Assembly (NCBI RefSeq): GCF_033095805.1
Contig: NZ_CP109901.1
Coordinates: forward strand, 2,294,001-2,358,000
Length of the DNA stretch: 64,000 nt
Direction: 5' to 3'
From: Serratia sp. UGAL515B_01
GTDB lineage: Bacteria > Pseudomonadota > Gammaproteobacteria > Enterobacterales > Enterobacteriaceae
Part shown: positions 17,872 to 27,297 of the stretch, piece after piece
How positions within the stretch are numbered: position 1 is the first letter of the stretch
Layout of the letters: each line of letters starts with the position of its first letter
Position numbers and translations under genes: made by a program
The notes under the pieces: generated by a model
The model's input: the letters and a program-made list of their open reading frames with translations, nothing else
The model's database searches: none
What the model was told of the DNA's origin: nothing

Positions 17872-19101
17872 ATGAGCAGCATTACCGAACAACTTACCGA
17901 TCGTTTTTTCCGTTATCTGGCCGTTACCAGCCAAAGTGATGCCTCCGCAACTACGCTCCCCAGTACGGCGAGTCAGCATGACATGGCACAGCTGTTAGCC
18001 GCTGAACTCCGCCAGCTTGGGCTGAAGGACGTAGAGGTCGACGAACATGCTACAGTCACCGCACGTAAGCCAGGTAACCAGCCCGGTGCTCCTCGAATCG
18101 GCTTTATTACTCATATCGACACCGTCGATGTTGGCCTGTCTGCCGAGATCCACCCGCAATGTCTGCGCTTCACGGGTGAGGATTTGTGTCTGAATGCCGA
18201 GCAGGATATCTGGTTACGTACCGCCGAGCACCCAGAAATACTGGCCTATATGAACCAAGATATTATCTTCAGTGACGGCACCAGCGTACTTGGTGCAGAC
18301 AACAAAGCGGCCATCACCGTGGTGATGACTCTACTGGCTAACCTGAGTGCCACCGATCGTCATGGCGATATTGTCGTCGCATTTGTACCGGATGAAGAAA
18401 TTGGCCTGCGTGGTGCCAAAGCCTTGGATCTGGCACGTTTTGACGTGGATTTTGCCTATACCATTGATTGCTGTGAACTGGGCGAAGTGGTCTATGAGAA
18501 CTTTAACGCCGCCGGGGCAGAAATCCTGATCGAAGGCGTTACTGCACACCCGATGTCAGCCAAAAATGTGCTGATCAACCCAATCCGAATCGCTACTGAT
18601 ATTATCAACCAGTTTGATATTAAGGATACCCCGGAGCACACCGAGGGACGTGAAGGCTATTTCTGGTTCAACGACATGGTCGCCAATGCTAACAACGCAA
18701 CGTTAAAAGTATCGATCAGAGATTTTGACCTCGCCGCTTTCAATAGCCGTAAAGCACGGCTGCAAGAAGTGGTGCAACAGGTCGCGGCAAACTATCCAAG
18801 AGCTAAAGTCAGCTGCACCGTGCAGGATATTTACAGCAATATCAGCAACTCAATTGGTGAGGACAAACGTGCCATTGAACTGATCTTCGGGGCACTTGCC
18901 GCTCATGGTATTACTCCGAAAGTGATCCCAATGCGCGGAGGTACGGACGGCGCAGCTCTCTCCAGTCGTGGCTTGATTACGCCAAACTACTTTACCGGTG
19001 CACACAATTTCCATTCACGCTTTGAATTCCTGCCGGTCAGCTCATTTGTGAAGTCTTATCAAGTCACCCGCAGCATCTGCTTACTTGCCGCACGCGGTTA
19101 A
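17872..19101 (+). CDS. pepT: Peptidase T (tripeptide aminopeptidase)
   Basis: Cytoplasmic zinc metallopeptidase that removes the N-terminal residue of tripeptides. 409 residues from the ATG at 17872, with GAGGA eight bases upstream; an in-frame upstream extension lacks support. M20-family metal ligands are visible: THIDTVD (first His and Asp), the bridging Asp in GADNKAA, the catalytic Glu in VPDEEIGLRG, DCCELG, and the C-terminal His in GAHNFHSRFE. Length is normal. A T-rich stretch follows the stop. The gene is on its own between the MocR regulator and a ybiR homologue on the other strand. Confidence 0.9.
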   Translation: MSSITEQLTDRFFRYLAVTSQSDASATTLPSTASQHDMAQLLAAELRQLGLKDVEVDEHATVTARKPGNQPGAPRIGFITHIDTVDVGLSAEIHPQCLRFTGEDLCLNAEQDIWLRTAEHPEILAYMNQDIIFSDGTSVLGADNKAAITVVMTLLANLSATDRHGDIVVAFVPDEEIGLRGAKALDLARFDVDFAYTIDCCELGEVVYENFNAAGAEILIEGVTAHPMSAKNVLINPIRIATDIINQFDIKDTPEHTEGREGYFWFNDMVANANNATLKVSIRDFDLAAFNSRKARLQEVVQQVAANYPRAKVSCTVQDIYSNISNSIGEDKRAIELIFGALAAHGITPKVIPMRGGTDGAALSSRGLITPNYFTGAHNFHSRFEFLPVSSFVKSYQVTRSICLLAARG

Positions 19102-19132
19102 CCCGGTTTTTTTATTTCATGCTGTAGCCGAA

Positions 19133-19164
19133 ATGCTGCGGCATGAGAGTCATTACCGCAGCAT
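19133..19164. terminator. Inverted repeat at the convergent ends of pepT and ybiR
   Basis: ATGCTGCGG and CCGCAGCAT form a 9-bp stem with a 14-base loop. It overlaps the last codons of the ybiR-like gene. It could slow transcription from either side; the pepT side also has a run of seven T just upstream. Confidence 0.4.
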
Positions 19165-20268
19165 GCCCCAACCTACCAACGCAGCCCAAACAAGAAACGG
19201 CAACGAATAGTAATGGAACCGCAGCCAGATCATACGTTCTCCAGCCATGCGTAAAGCAATAAGGTTGGCCAATGAACCCACTGCCAAGCCAAATCCTCCG
19301 ACATTGACGGCATAAGCCACCAGCGTACTGGAGGGCACATAGTTCAGTAACAATATAGTAGCGGGAACATTACTGATCACCTGAGACACAGCGACCCCCA
19401 ATACGTAGACACTGCTATCAGGCAAAGCGGCAATTCTCGTCAGTAATGGCTGCACAGCGGGTAATTGTGTCAGCAGCCCAATATCGATAAACATGGCGAT
19501 AAATACCAAGATCAGGCTCCAGTCTATCTGTAACAACACCTTGCGAGCCATAATCAGAAAACAGATCAATACCACCAGCACACCGTACAGCGGTGCGTTA
19601 AAGTGCAGGCAGAGCAGAAAGACCACATACAATGCCACACAGCTCAGCAACAGGCGTGTCTGGTAGGGATAAGCCGGAGTATTAGGCACTTTACTGATAT
19701 TCCGTGCCGGGAAGCTCAACCAGGTTAAAGCCAACAGACTCAGCATCATCACTAGGCATAAAGGAGCCATCTGCGCCACAAACCCCATAAATGTCAGTGA
19801 TGACTTGCTCCACAACAATATATTTTGTGGATTTCCTATCGGTGTCAGCAACGATCCGGCGTTCACCGCCAAAGCCTGAAAAATAATCAACCGGCCCACA
19901 GGCAGAGAGGAGAGTTTTTTCAGCGTGAGTGTAAGAGGAATAACAATAAAAAGTGCCACATCGTTGGTGAGAAAAGAAGACAAAAATGCGGAAGAGAACA
20001 CCAGAAACATTGCCAACCCGCGTTCACTGCGTAAGGTGTTGATGATCCGGCGACCAATAAAGTCAAAATAACCGCTGATTTCAACACCTTTGGTCAATAG
20101 CATTAGCCCCAGCAGTGTCACTATGGTACGCCAATCAATTAAATTAGATACGACCACCAGCGGCTGTGGCGCAATCGCAAACAGTAGTATGCCCGCTAAC
20201 ACCAGCATGTGTAGAAAACGATCACGCATAAATGGCCTCAACAGACCAATAACAGCATTTGAACTCAT
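19153..20268 (-). CDS. ybiR: YbiR-type anion permease (ArsB/NhaD superfamily)
   Basis: 371 residues from the ATG at 20268, with GGTGAGAG upstream; the longer open frame is not supported. About ten hydrophobic segments. It closely follows E. coli YbiR: LMLLTKGVEISGYF near residue 60, FLSSFLTNDVALFIVIPLTLTL near 95-115, and AVNAGSLLTPIGNPQNILLW near 140, the helix-break motif of the ion-transporter superfamily. The transported ion is unknown in the family. Divergent from apbE across 180 bases. Confidence 0.85.
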   Translation of the reverse strand: MSSNAVIGLLRPFMRDRFLHMLVLAGILLFAIAPQPLVVVSNLIDWRTIVTLLGLMLLTKGVEISGYFDFIGRRIINTLRSERGLAMFLVFSSAFLSSFLTNDVALFIVIPLTLTLKKLSSLPVGRLIIFQALAVNAGSLLTPIGNPQNILLWSKSSLTFMGFVAQMAPLCLVMMLSLLALTWLSFPARNISKVPNTPAYPYQTRLLLSCVALYVVFLLCLHFNAPLYGVLVVLICFLIMARKVLLQIDWSLILVFIAMFIDIGLLTQLPAVQPLLTRIAALPDSSVYVLGVAVSQVISNVPATILLLNYVPSSTLVAYAVNVGGFGLAVGSLANLIALRMAGERMIWLRFHYYSLPFLVWAALVGWGMLR

Positions 20269-20448
20269 GTTATAACTCTCACCTTCTAAGCCTGCTGACA
20301 ACTTTATGGCTTTGACTTTGCTGCCGAATGACGTTAGCCGACGCGTGCAAATTAGGCCAGAAAAAAGCATTTATTACCAATTTCCTCTTTTCATTTGCCA
20401 GACTTTGCTCTATTTGTAGCGCCTTTGCTTACTTTTAAGGAGTTTTCA

Positions 20449-21480
20449 ATGACTCACCCTGTTGCCAAACGTCTGCTATTGATGACAGCATTCTTCCTGC
20501 TGACTGCTTGCAACGAGCCTGAAACACGCCCACAACTCGATATTGAGGGCAAAACTATGGGTACTTTCTACAGTGTGAAGGTCAGTGGTGTTATCTCACA
20601 AAATAAACAGCAATTGCAGCAGGAGATCGACGCGTTGCTGGAACAGGCCAATGATGACATCTCGACTTATCGTCCCAATTCAGTGCTTTCCCGCTTCAAC
20701 CAGAATGCCAGTAAAGATCCTCAACCTATTCCGCGCGGTATGGCAGATATCGTCCTGACTGCCCAACGGATCGGTCGTGATACTGGCGGAGCAATGGATA
20801 TTACCGTCGGCCCACTGGTTAATCTATGGGGATTCGGGCCGGATAAACATGTGGCTAAAATACCAAGTCAGCAGCAGATCGACGACGCCCGCAGTTATAC
20901 CGGCCTGCAACATCTAAAGTTGCTTAGCGACCACCAAGGCGAATGGTTACAAAAAGATCTGCCTGGGATGTATGTCGACCTCTCTACGCTTGGTGAAGGC
21001 TACGGCGTGGATCAGCTCGTCAAACTGATGGCGCGTAAGGGAATTACCAACTATCTGGTTTCAGTGGGGGGAGCCGTTTCTTCACGTGGCGTGAATGGAC
21101 AGAACAAACCTTGGCGAGTCGCCATCCAAAAACCCACAGACAGAGAAAATGCCGTGCAGGCGCTGGTTGATTTACAAGGCTATGGCATCAGCACCGCCGG
21201 AAGTTACCGTAACTATTTCGAGAAGGACGGGCAGCGTTATTCCCATGTGATCGATCCTCTTACAGGACGGCCAATCACCCATAAACTGGTTTCAGCCACC
21301 GTTATTGCACCGACCGCGCTAGAAGCCGATGGCTGGGACACTGGCCTGATGGTATTGGGCACAGAAAAAGCCTTGAAACTGGCGGAAGAGAAAGGATTGG
21401 CTGTCTATTTGATTACCAAAACCGAAGATGGATTTAGTGCGGTGATGACACCACAGTTCAAAGCGTTTTTGGTGCAGTAA
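20449..21480 (+). CDS. apbE: FAD:protein FMN transferase ApbE (lipoprotein)
   Basis: Attaches FMN through a phosphoester bond to a Thr or Ser of target flavoproteins in the periplasm (for example NqrB/NqrC or RnfG). 343 residues. Signal peptide with lipobox LLTAC near residues 15-19, the ApbE family start GKTMGTFYSVK, the Mg/FAD motifs MDITVGPLVNLWGFGP and YVDLSTLGEGYGVD, the SVGGAVSSRG loop and SHVIDPLTGRPI. The ATG at 20449 has AAGGAG upstream. No flavoprotein partner is adjacent. Confidence 0.93.
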   Translation: MTHPVAKRLLLMTAFFLLTACNEPETRPQLDIEGKTMGTFYSVKVSGVISQNKQQLQQEIDALLEQANDDISTYRPNSVLSRFNQNASKDPQPIPRGMADIVLTAQRIGRDTGGAMDITVGPLVNLWGFGPDKHVAKIPSQQQIDDARSYTGLQHLKLLSDHQGEWLQKDLPGMYVDLSTLGEGYGVDQLVKLMARKGITNYLVSVGGAVSSRGVNGQNKPWRVAIQKPTDRENAVQALVDLQGYGISTAGSYRNYFEKDGQRYSHVIDPLTGRPITHKLVSATVIAPTALEADGWDTGLMVLGTEKALKLAEEKGLAVYLITKTEDGFSAVMTPQFKAFLVQ

Positions 21481-21527
21481 GCTTAATCTGGCAGGCTGTA
21501 TCGCGCGATAACTGGCATAATAGAAAA

Positions 21528-21549
21528 CGGGCACATGTTGTTGTGCCCG
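21528..21549 (-). terminator. Rho-independent terminator of fabB
   Basis: 8-bp stem CGGGCACA/TGTGCCCG with a six-base loop. On the minus strand TTTTCTA follows. It lies 27 bases beyond the fabB stop and faces the convergent apbE gene. Confidence 0.75.
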
Positions 21550-21576
21550 CTTGCTGGTAATTTGAGTTTCTGATAC

Positions 21577-22791
21577 TTATTTTTGCAGTTTACGCATTAC
21601 CAGCGTGGCGTTCGTGCCACCAAAACCGAAGCTGTTAGACATGACGGTGGTCAATTCGCGCTGGGTTGGCTCGGTAATGATATTCATACCCGCCGCTTTT
21701 TCATCGAGATTTTCGATGTTGATGCTTGGGGCGATAAAACCGTGCTCTGCCATCAACAGGCTGTAGATCGCTTCCTGCACCCCTGCAGCACCCAAAGAGT
21801 GCCCAGTCATAGCCTTGGTAGAGGAAATTGCTGGCGTGTTATCGCCAAAGACTTCGCGGATGGCACCCAGTTCTTTCACGTCGCCGACTGGCGTAGAAGT
21901 TCCGTGTACGTTCATGTAGTCAATCGGCGTATCAACACCTTGCAATGCCATCCTCATGCAGCGCACTGCACCTTCACCAGAAGGAGCAACCATATCGGCA
22001 CCATCAGAAGTTGCACCGTAGCCGATGATCTCCGCATAAATGTGTGCACCACGCGCCAGAGCGTGTTCCAATTCTTCAACAACAACCATGCCGCCGCCAC
22101 CTGCGATAACGAAACCGTCACGCGCAGCGTCATAGGTACGTGATGCTTTTTCTGGTGTGTCATTGTAACTGGTAGACAGTGCACCCATGGCATCAAATTC
22201 ACAGGCCATTTCCCAACACAGTTCTTCACCACCACCGGCAAAAACCACATCCTGTTTGCCCAGTTGGATCAGTTCCATAGCGTGGCCGATACAGTGCGCG
22301 GACGTTGCGCAGGCGGAGCTGATGGAATAGTTCACACCACGAATTTTGAATGGGGTTGCCAAACAGGCAGAAACACCAGAAGCCATCGCTTTGGTAACCA
22401 TGTATGGACCAACCCCGCGTAGGCCCTTGGCACGCATGCCATCAGAACCAGCAACCTGGTTACGCGGAGAACCACCACCAGAGCCGACTACCAGCCCTGT
22501 ACGATCGTTGGAAACCTGATCGGGTTTCAGACCGGAATCTTGAATTGCCTGTTCCATGGAAAGATAAGCATAAACTGACGCATCGCTCATAAAGCGCATC
22601 ACTTTACGGTCTATCAGACCGGTAGTGTCCAGTTTAACGTCTCCCCACACGTGACTACGCATACCGGAATCTTTTAGCTCCTGAGAGAAGGTGATCCCAG
22701 AGCGGCCTTCCTGCAGACTTGCCAGAACCTCCTGCTGGTTGTTACCAATACTGGAGACGATTCCTAAGCCAGTAATCACTGCACGTTTCAT
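21577..22791 (-). CDS. fabB: 3-oxoacyl-[ACP] synthase I FabB
   Basis: Condensing enzyme of type II fatty-acid synthesis, needed to elongate cis-unsaturated intermediates. 404 residues, normal length. The catalytic triad is present: Cys161 in [14 protein letters not shown], and the two His residues in [11 protein letters not shown] and [13 protein letters not shown]. The C-terminal [14 protein letters not shown] is intact. The promoter has FabR-like and FadR-like sites (see separate entries), as in E. coli. Divergent from mnmC and followed by its own terminator. Confidence 0.97.
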   Translation of the reverse strand: MKRAVITGLGIVSSIGNNQQEVLASLQEGRSGITFSQELKDSGMRSHVWGDVKLDTTGLIDRKVMRFMSDASVYAYLSMEQAIQDSGLKPDQVSNDRTGLVVGSGGGSPRNQVAGSDGMRAKGLRGVGPYMVTKAMASGVSACLATPFKIRGVNYSISSACATSAHCIGHAMELIQLGKQDVVFAGGGEELCWEMACEFDAMGALSTSYNDTPEKASRTYDAARDGFVIAGGGGMVVVEELEHALARGAHIYAEIIGYGATSDGADMVAPSGEGAVRCMRMALQGVDTPIDYMNVHGTSTPVGDVKELGAIREVFGDNTPAISSTKAMTGHSLGAAGVQEAIYSLLMAEHGFIAPSINIENLDEKAAGMNIITEPTQRELTTVMSNSFGFGGTNATLVMRKLQK

Positions 22792-22834
22792 TCAAGTACC
22801 TCTTCCACAATTCACATTCGGGATTTTGCAACGC

Positions 22835-22863
22835 ACTTTAGCGTACAGATGTACGCCGAACAA
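22835..22863 (-). promoter_or_regulatory. fabB promoter with FabR palindrome in the spacer
   Basis: On the minus strand: -35 TTGTTC (22858-22863), a 17-base spacer, -10 TAAAGT (22835-22840). The FabR-type palindrome AGCGTACA-GA-TGTACGCC (22840-22857) fills the spacer almost exactly, so bound repressor would block RNA polymerase. The site matches the known FabR consensus; binding itself is inferred. Confidence 0.8.
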
Positions 22864-22876
22864 GTCCGATCAGAGT
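22859..22876 (-). promoter_or_regulatory. FadR-like operator upstream of fabB
   Basis: ACTCTGATCGGACTTGTT on the minus strand resembles the FadR consensus (CTGGTCNGACNTGTT). It covers the -35 element and the bases just upstream, the place where FadR activates fabB in E. coli. Confidence 0.7.
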
Positions 22877-22961
22877 AATTCCAGATTATCTTCATGAGGT
22901 TTGCACCCCGAGGGGCCGACCGTTAAAATCGCATTACCCCTTGAGTTATGAGCAATACACT

Positions 22962-24983
22962 GTGAGCAACGCCCTCATCCAAACCGCAACATTAAGTTGG
23001 AATGAACAGGGTACACCTGTTTCTAAACAGTTTGATGACGTCTATTTTTCTAATCAGGATGGGCTAGAAGAAACCCGTTATGTATTTCTTGCTGGCAACC
23101 GGCTACCCGATCGTTTCAGTGAACATCTACGCCCCTTGTTTATTGTGGCAGAAACCGGCTTTGGCACTGGCTTGAATTTTCTTATGCTGTGGCAGGCCTT
23201 CGACCGATTCCGCCAAGATACCCCGGCGGCCTGCTTACAACGCCTGCATTTTATCAGCTTCGAAAAATTCCCTTTACAGTTGGCCGATCTGGGGACGGCT
23301 CATGCCCAGTGGCCTGAGTTAGCCGCTTTCGCTGAAGAACTACGCGCACAGTGGCCGTTACCACTACCGGGCTGTCATCGCCTGCTGCTGGCGGAAGGAC
23401 GTATCACCCTCGATCTGTGGTTCGGTGACGTTAATACCTTATTGCCCGATTTTGATGCCAGTATGGATGGTCAGGTTGACGCCTGGTTTCTTGATGGTTT
23501 TGCACCGTCAAAAAATCCTGATATGTGGACAGAAGCATTGTTTGCTGCCATGGCACGTTTTGCCCGTCCTGAAGGGAGTTTTGCCACTTTTACCGCGGCA
23601 GGTTTTGTCCGCCGTGGCTTGCAACAAGCCGGTTTTGATGTTGTCAGATGCAAGGGGTTTGGCCAGAAACGCGAAATGCTCACCGGGACACTGCCAGCCA
23701 ATGCCCAACAGACCAGTCATAAAGCGCCGTGGTTTTTGCGCCCGGCAGCGGGCAATACCGATGATATCGCCATTATCGGCGGTGGCATCGCCAGTGCACT
23801 TACTGCCTTGGCCCTATTGCGCCGAGGTGCCAAAGTCACGCTGTATTGTACCGATTTACAAACTGCGGAAGGTGCATCAGGCAACCGTCAGGGTGCACTT
23901 TACCCACTGCTGAATGGCCGTGGCGATGTGCTGGAAAGCTTCTTCACCGCCGCGTTCCCCTTTGCCCGCCGCCTGTACGATTCGTTGCTCAAACAGGGTG
24001 TTGAGTTTGATCATCAATGGTGTGGCGTCAGTCAATTGGCCTACGACGAGAAGAGCGGAAGTAAAATTGCCAGGATTCTGGCTGTTGCATGGCCGGAATT
24101 GTTGGTACAACCCGCCGATCGCGCTGCGCTTAGCACCATTTGCGGCGTTGATAGCGGGTTTGGCGGTATTCATTATCCTCAAGGTGGCTGGCTATGTCCG
24201 GCAGAACTCACGCAGGCCGCGATTGCCTTTGCCGAGCAGCAGGGGCTGACCTGCCATTTTAATCACACCCTTGACGGCCTGAGTTGCGGCACCGAAAACT
24301 GGCAACTTCATTTCGCTGAAGGGCAAACTCGGGATCACGCAACGGTTATCCTGGCTAATGGATATCAATTAACCGCCTTGGCACAGAGTGCTGCTTTGCC
24401 GATGTATGCCGTACGTGGTCAGGTTTCCCATATCCCTACCACGCCAATTCTCAGTGAGTTAAAGCAAGTCCTTTGCTACGACGGTTATCTGACGCCAGTA
24501 AATCCTCGCAGTCAGCAACATTGCATTGGTGCCAGCTACCAAAGGGGGGAAACCGGAACGGAATATCGCGAAACTGAACAGCAGGAGAATCGTCAGCGCC
24601 TGCTGCGCTGCCTGCCAGAACAGAGCTGGCCGCAACAGGTCGATATTAGTGAACATCAGGCCCGGTGTGGTGTGCGTAGCGCGACACGGGATCATCTGCC
24701 GATGGTTGGCGCAGTGCCTGACTATCAGGCAACAGTGACGCAGTACAGAGATTTACGGCAACAACGCCAACGTGGGGAACAGATTGCCAGCGCACCGGTG
24801 TATCCCGCACTGTTCATGATTGGTGGGTTGGGCTCTCGGGGACTGTGTTCAGCTCCCTTGTCCGCAGAAATACTGGCAGCACAACTGTTTGGCGAACCCT
24901 TACCGGGCGATAGCGAAATGCTGGCGGCGTTGAATCCGAACCGCTTTTGGGTCAGAAAGCTACTGAAGGGGCGGGAAGTCTGA
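22962..24983 (+). CDS. mnmC: Bifunctional tRNA mnm5s2U methyltransferase/oxidoreductase MnmC
   Basis: Last two steps of mnm5s2U34 synthesis in tRNA. The FAD-dependent domain removes the carboxymethyl group of cmnm5 and the methyltransferase domain adds a methyl group. 673 residues from the GTG at 22962, which gives the family N-terminus [18 protein letters not shown]; a TTG seven codons earlier is the alternative. SAM motif [11 protein letters not shown] near 55-70, [13 protein letters not shown] near 180, the Rossmann FAD motif [19 protein letters not shown] near 270, and the C-terminal GGLGSRGL. Divergent from fabB; a hairpin follows. Confidence 0.95.
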   Translation: MSNALIQTATLSWNEQGTPVSKQFDDVYFSNQDGLEETRYVFLAGNRLPDRFSEHLRPLFIVAETGFGTGLNFLMLWQAFDRFRQDTPAACLQRLHFISFEKFPLQLADLGTAHAQWPELAAFAEELRAQWPLPLPGCHRLLLAEGRITLDLWFGDVNTLLPDFDASMDGQVDAWFLDGFAPSKNPDMWTEALFAAMARFARPEGSFATFTAAGFVRRGLQQAGFDVVRCKGFGQKREMLTGTLPANAQQTSHKAPWFLRPAAGNTDDIAIIGGGIASALTALALLRRGAKVTLYCTDLQTAEGASGNRQGALYPLLNGRGDVLESFFTAAFPFARRLYDSLLKQGVEFDHQWCGVSQLAYDEKSGSKIARILAVAWPELLVQPADRAALSTICGVDSGFGGIHYPQGGWLCPAELTQAAIAFAEQQGLTCHFNHTLDGLSCGTENWQLHFAEGQTRDHATVILANGYQLTALAQSAALPMYAVRGQVSHIPTTPILSELKQVLCYDGYLTPVNPRSQQHCIGASYQRGETGTEYRETEQQENRQRLLRCLPEQSWPQQVDISEHQARCGVRSATRDHLPMVGAVPDYQATVTQYRDLRQQRQRGEQIASAPVYPALFMIGGLGSRGLCSAPLSAEILAAQLFGEPLPGDSEMLAALNPNRFWVRKLLKGREV

Positions 24984-24996
24984 TGACATTTGCACG

Positions 24997-25020
24997 TTGT
25001 GACCAGCAAACTGGTCACAA
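24997..25020 (+). terminator. Hairpin after mnmC
   Basis: Perfect 10-bp stem TTGTGACCAG/CTGGTCACAA with a CAAA loop, 14 bases after the mnmC stop. No U-tract follows. Confidence 0.55.
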
Positions 25021-25032
25021 CAAAATAGACTC

Positions 25033-25159
25033 TATACTCGTCATACTTCAAGTTGCTTGGGTGTTGACTGCCTTCGTTCACCCCAGTCACTTACCTGAGT
25101 AAGCTCCTGGGGCTTCGCTCAGTTGCCGCCTACAAGCAACTCGAATTATTTTGGGTATA
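25033..25159. repeat. ERIC element (full-length, 127 bp)
   Basis: Length is exactly 127 bases, the typical ERIC size. The core CACCCCAGTCACTTACCTGA and GTAAGCTCCTGGGG matches the sequences recognised as ERIC2 and ERIC1R. Ends are TATACTCGTC and TTGGGTATA. It lies in the gap between the converging mnmC and yfcL genes. Confidence 0.9.
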
Positions 25160-25297
25160 AATAATTCGAGTTGCTTGACAAAAACGCAATGCGTTTTTGA
25201 ACAGCGCTTACGCTGGCCCCGCAGGGGCGAGGCCAATGAACGGGCGAGTAACTCGACGCAAGCCAACACCTATGCAACTTGAAGTATCACGAGCATA
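25160..25297. repeat. Inverted ERIC-like element abutting the ERIC copy
   Basis: Begins AATAATTCGAGTTGCTT and ends GCAACTTGAAGTATCACGAGC, the mirror image of the ends of the adjacent ERIC element, but the core is different and contains a GC-rich segment. The two elements form a head-to-head inverted pair of about 265 bases. Confidence 0.7.
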
Positions 25298-25299
25298 GA

Positions 25300-25581
25300 T
25301 TAGGCGGCGGGTAACGCTGCCTGATAAAGGGTTTCCCACATACCCAATACGAGTACTTGGTCAGGAGGAGAAAGTTCCCCCGCTCTAATAGCGTTATCCA
25401 GGCTGCTCAATACACGCTTCTTAAGCTGCTCGGCACTGTGCTCTCCCTGTTCTTCTGATTCCGCTACTGCCAACGTCAGATGACCGCGCAGGTAGCCACC
25501 AGCAAACAGTTCATCATCGCTGGCGTGTTCTACCATGTCATCAATCAGCGCGAGAATGCGCGCCTCGAATTCTGCGATCAT
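25300..25581 (-). CDS. yfcL: YfcL family protein
   Basis: 93 residues, acidic, no signal peptide or membrane segment. It is the conserved partner of epmC in this order (mnmC-yfcL-epmC-yfcA-mepA-aroC). Motifs [18 protein letters not shown] and [15 protein letters not shown] are those of YfcL. Function unknown. It starts 30 bases after the epmC stop and ends next to the inverted ERIC pair. Confidence 0.88.
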   Translation of the reverse strand: MIAEFEARILALIDDMVEHASDDELFAGGYLRGHLTLAVAESEEQGEHSAEQLKKRVLSSLDNAIRAGELSPPDQVLVLGMWETLYQAALPAA

Positions 25582-25611
25582 TAAATTTCCTCGTTAAAAA
25601 ACGGACTGAAG

Positions 25612-26157
25612 TCAGAGGTCTTCCGGGTAAGGAAAATGCTCAGCCACCAACGGAGGGGTATTGTAAAACGATTGTAACGCTCGAATAAAGCGCGCAGGCC
25701 GTGTGGGTATTCCCTTTTCCAGTAGTTCCAATACGCGCAGACGCACTTTGCGCTGAAAGGTAATACGGTCTGGCTCACAATCGCCATTAAGATTGTCACA
25801 ACTTACGTTGAACGGAAAATTTGCGGCAACGCAGAACATCCATTCCAAAGCCTGTGGTTTGATCTCAACCGCCTCAAATTCGCTTTGCGTCTGAGCATCA
25901 CGCCCGTCCGGGCAATACCAGTAACCAAAGTCCACTAGCTTGCACCGCTCAGCCCCAGCAATACACCAGTGGGAAATCTCATGCATTCCACTGGCGTAGA
26001 ATCCGTGCGCAAAGACGATACGGTGATAGGGATATTGTTCATCAGCAGGTAGATAGATGGGCTCATCATCGCCTTTCACCAGGCGGGTATTGTAATCTTC
26101 GCTAAAGCACTGATTAAAAATTTCAATCAGTTGCGTATATTGGTGTCTATCTGACAT
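25612..26157 (-). CDS. epmC: Elongation factor P hydroxylase EpmC
   Basis: Hydroxylates the beta-lysylated lysine of elongation factor P, the last step of that modification, in the cytoplasm. 181 residues from the ATG at 26157. The metal-binding motif HEISHWCIAG near residue 57 and FGYWYCPDGRDAQTQ near 80 are family hallmarks. epmA and epmB, which carry out the earlier steps, are not in the window. Part of the prmB-aroC-mepA-yfcA-epmC-yfcL run on the minus strand. Confidence 0.92.
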   Translation of the reverse strand: MSDRHQYTQLIEIFNQCFSEDYNTRLVKGDDEPIYLPADEQYPYHRIVFAHGFYASGMHEISHWCIAGAERCKLVDFGYWYCPDGRDAQTQSEFEAVEIKPQALEWMFCVAANFPFNVSCDNLNGDCEPDRITFQRKVRLRVLELLEKGIPTRPARFIRALQSFYNTPPLVAEHFPYPEDL

Positions 26158-26219
26158 AAAAAAGAAACCCAATTAACCACAAAATTCAGATGGGAATTGT
26201 ACCCCGAAAACGCTATATC

Positions 26220-26268
26220 CGTCACCATTCAAGCTGCACAGACAGCCTGAAGTATGATGAGTATGCCT
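26220..26268. repeat. Fragment of an ERIC-like element
   Basis: TCACCATTCAAGCTGCACAG ... CTGAAGTATGATGAGTATGC resembles both ends of the ERIC-like family with the core missing. Lies between epmC and yfcA. Confidence 0.35.
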
Positions 26269-26292
26269 TTCACCGCATTGCCTTTGCACCTA

Positions 26293-27093
26293 TTAAAAGA
26301 GCAACGCCAACCACTGCTGGATTTCGCTGCCGTGATTGTCATAAAGCAACTTGCAACTCATGACCAGTGAAACCATTACGATCATTGGCCGAATCAGTTT
26401 ATGGCCGCGCGTCAAAACCATATGGGCCCCCATGCGGGCGCCAAAAACCTGACCCACCAACATGACTAAACCAATGGTCCATATTACTTTGCCGCCAATA
26501 ATAAACAGCACCAGGCTGCCCACATTGGACGTGAAATTCAGAACCTTGGCATGAGCGGTCGCTTTCGCCAAGTTAAAACCATACAGCGTCACATAAGCCA
26601 ATGCATAAAAGGAACCCGCTCCTGGACCAAAAAAGCCGTCATAAAAACCCACGCAAGCACCTGCAACCAGGCCAAATGGCAAAGCACCCAATCGACGTTG
26701 GCGGTCATTGGCTCCCAGCCTTGGGGTCAGTAGAAAATAGAGGCCAATCCCGATCACCAACAAAGGCAGCATTTGACGCAGCAAGTCGGCTCTTATGTGC
26801 TGAACCAGCATCGCCCCCACTACAGAGCCCAACAGCGTAAGGAAAATGGTGAGTTTCTGAGTATTAAGATCCACAGCACCACGGCGGATAAAATACAGGC
26901 TAGCGGAAAACGATCCGCCAACCGCCTGCAATTTGTTGGTGGCCAACGCCTGAGCGGGGGGGACTCCGGCAGCCAGCAGAGCAGGTACGGTCAAAAGCCC
27001 ACCACCGCCTGCAATAGAGTCAATAAACCCGGCAAACATTGCTACAAAAAACAGTATCCCGAGTAATTCAGGACCCAACACCAGCCCATCCAT
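26293..27093 (-). CDS. yfcA: TauE/SafE family inner-membrane permease YfcA
   Basis: 266 residues from the ATG at 27093, which has AGGTAGG upstream. Eight or so hydrophobic segments. The family repeats are visible: FAGFIDSIAGGGGLLTVPALLAAG with PPAQALATNK near the N-terminus, and VGFYDGFFGPGAGSF in the second half. Members export sulfite, sulfoacetate or other organosulfur anions; the substrate of YfcA is not known. It lies downstream of mepA with a gap of 204 bases. A longer upstream open frame is not coding. Confidence 0.9.
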   Translation of the reverse strand: MDGLVLGPELLGILFFVAMFAGFIDSIAGGGGLLTVPALLAAGVPPAQALATNKLQAVGGSFSASLYFIRRGAVDLNTQKLTIFLTLLGSVVGAMLVQHIRADLLRQMLPLLVIGIGLYFLLTPRLGANDRQRRLGALPFGLVAGACVGFYDGFFGPGAGSFYALAYVTLYGFNLAKATAHAKVLNFTSNVGSLVLFIIGGKVIWTIGLVMLVGQVFGARMGAHMVLTRGHKLIRPMIVMVSLVMSCKLLYDNHGSEIQQWLALLF

Positions 27094-27297
27094 AAAACGC
27101 CTACCTGTAAAAGTGAAGTCATACCCTGCGGCTTTAAAGTTGTGCCTGCAACCATCAATACCGTGATTTGGGGCAAACAGAACCTCGCCGTCGAGGCCGT
27201 GCACCTTAATTGCACGTGATAACATCGCACCAAAAACCAGTCGCCAAGACTGGGGGGAGGAGCGGTTCACCGTTCAATTAAAGGGCACGGTCTGGCG

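Noticed and set aside
25033..25297. Possible small CRISPR-like array from repeated GCAACTCGAATTATT
   Set aside because: The copies are inverted and few, with no regular spacers. They are ERIC-family ends.
27042..27270. Upstream extension of yfcA
   Set aside because: ATG at 27093 has a good ribosome site and gives the family N-terminus; the extension is rich in rare patterns and not conserved in memory of YfcA.
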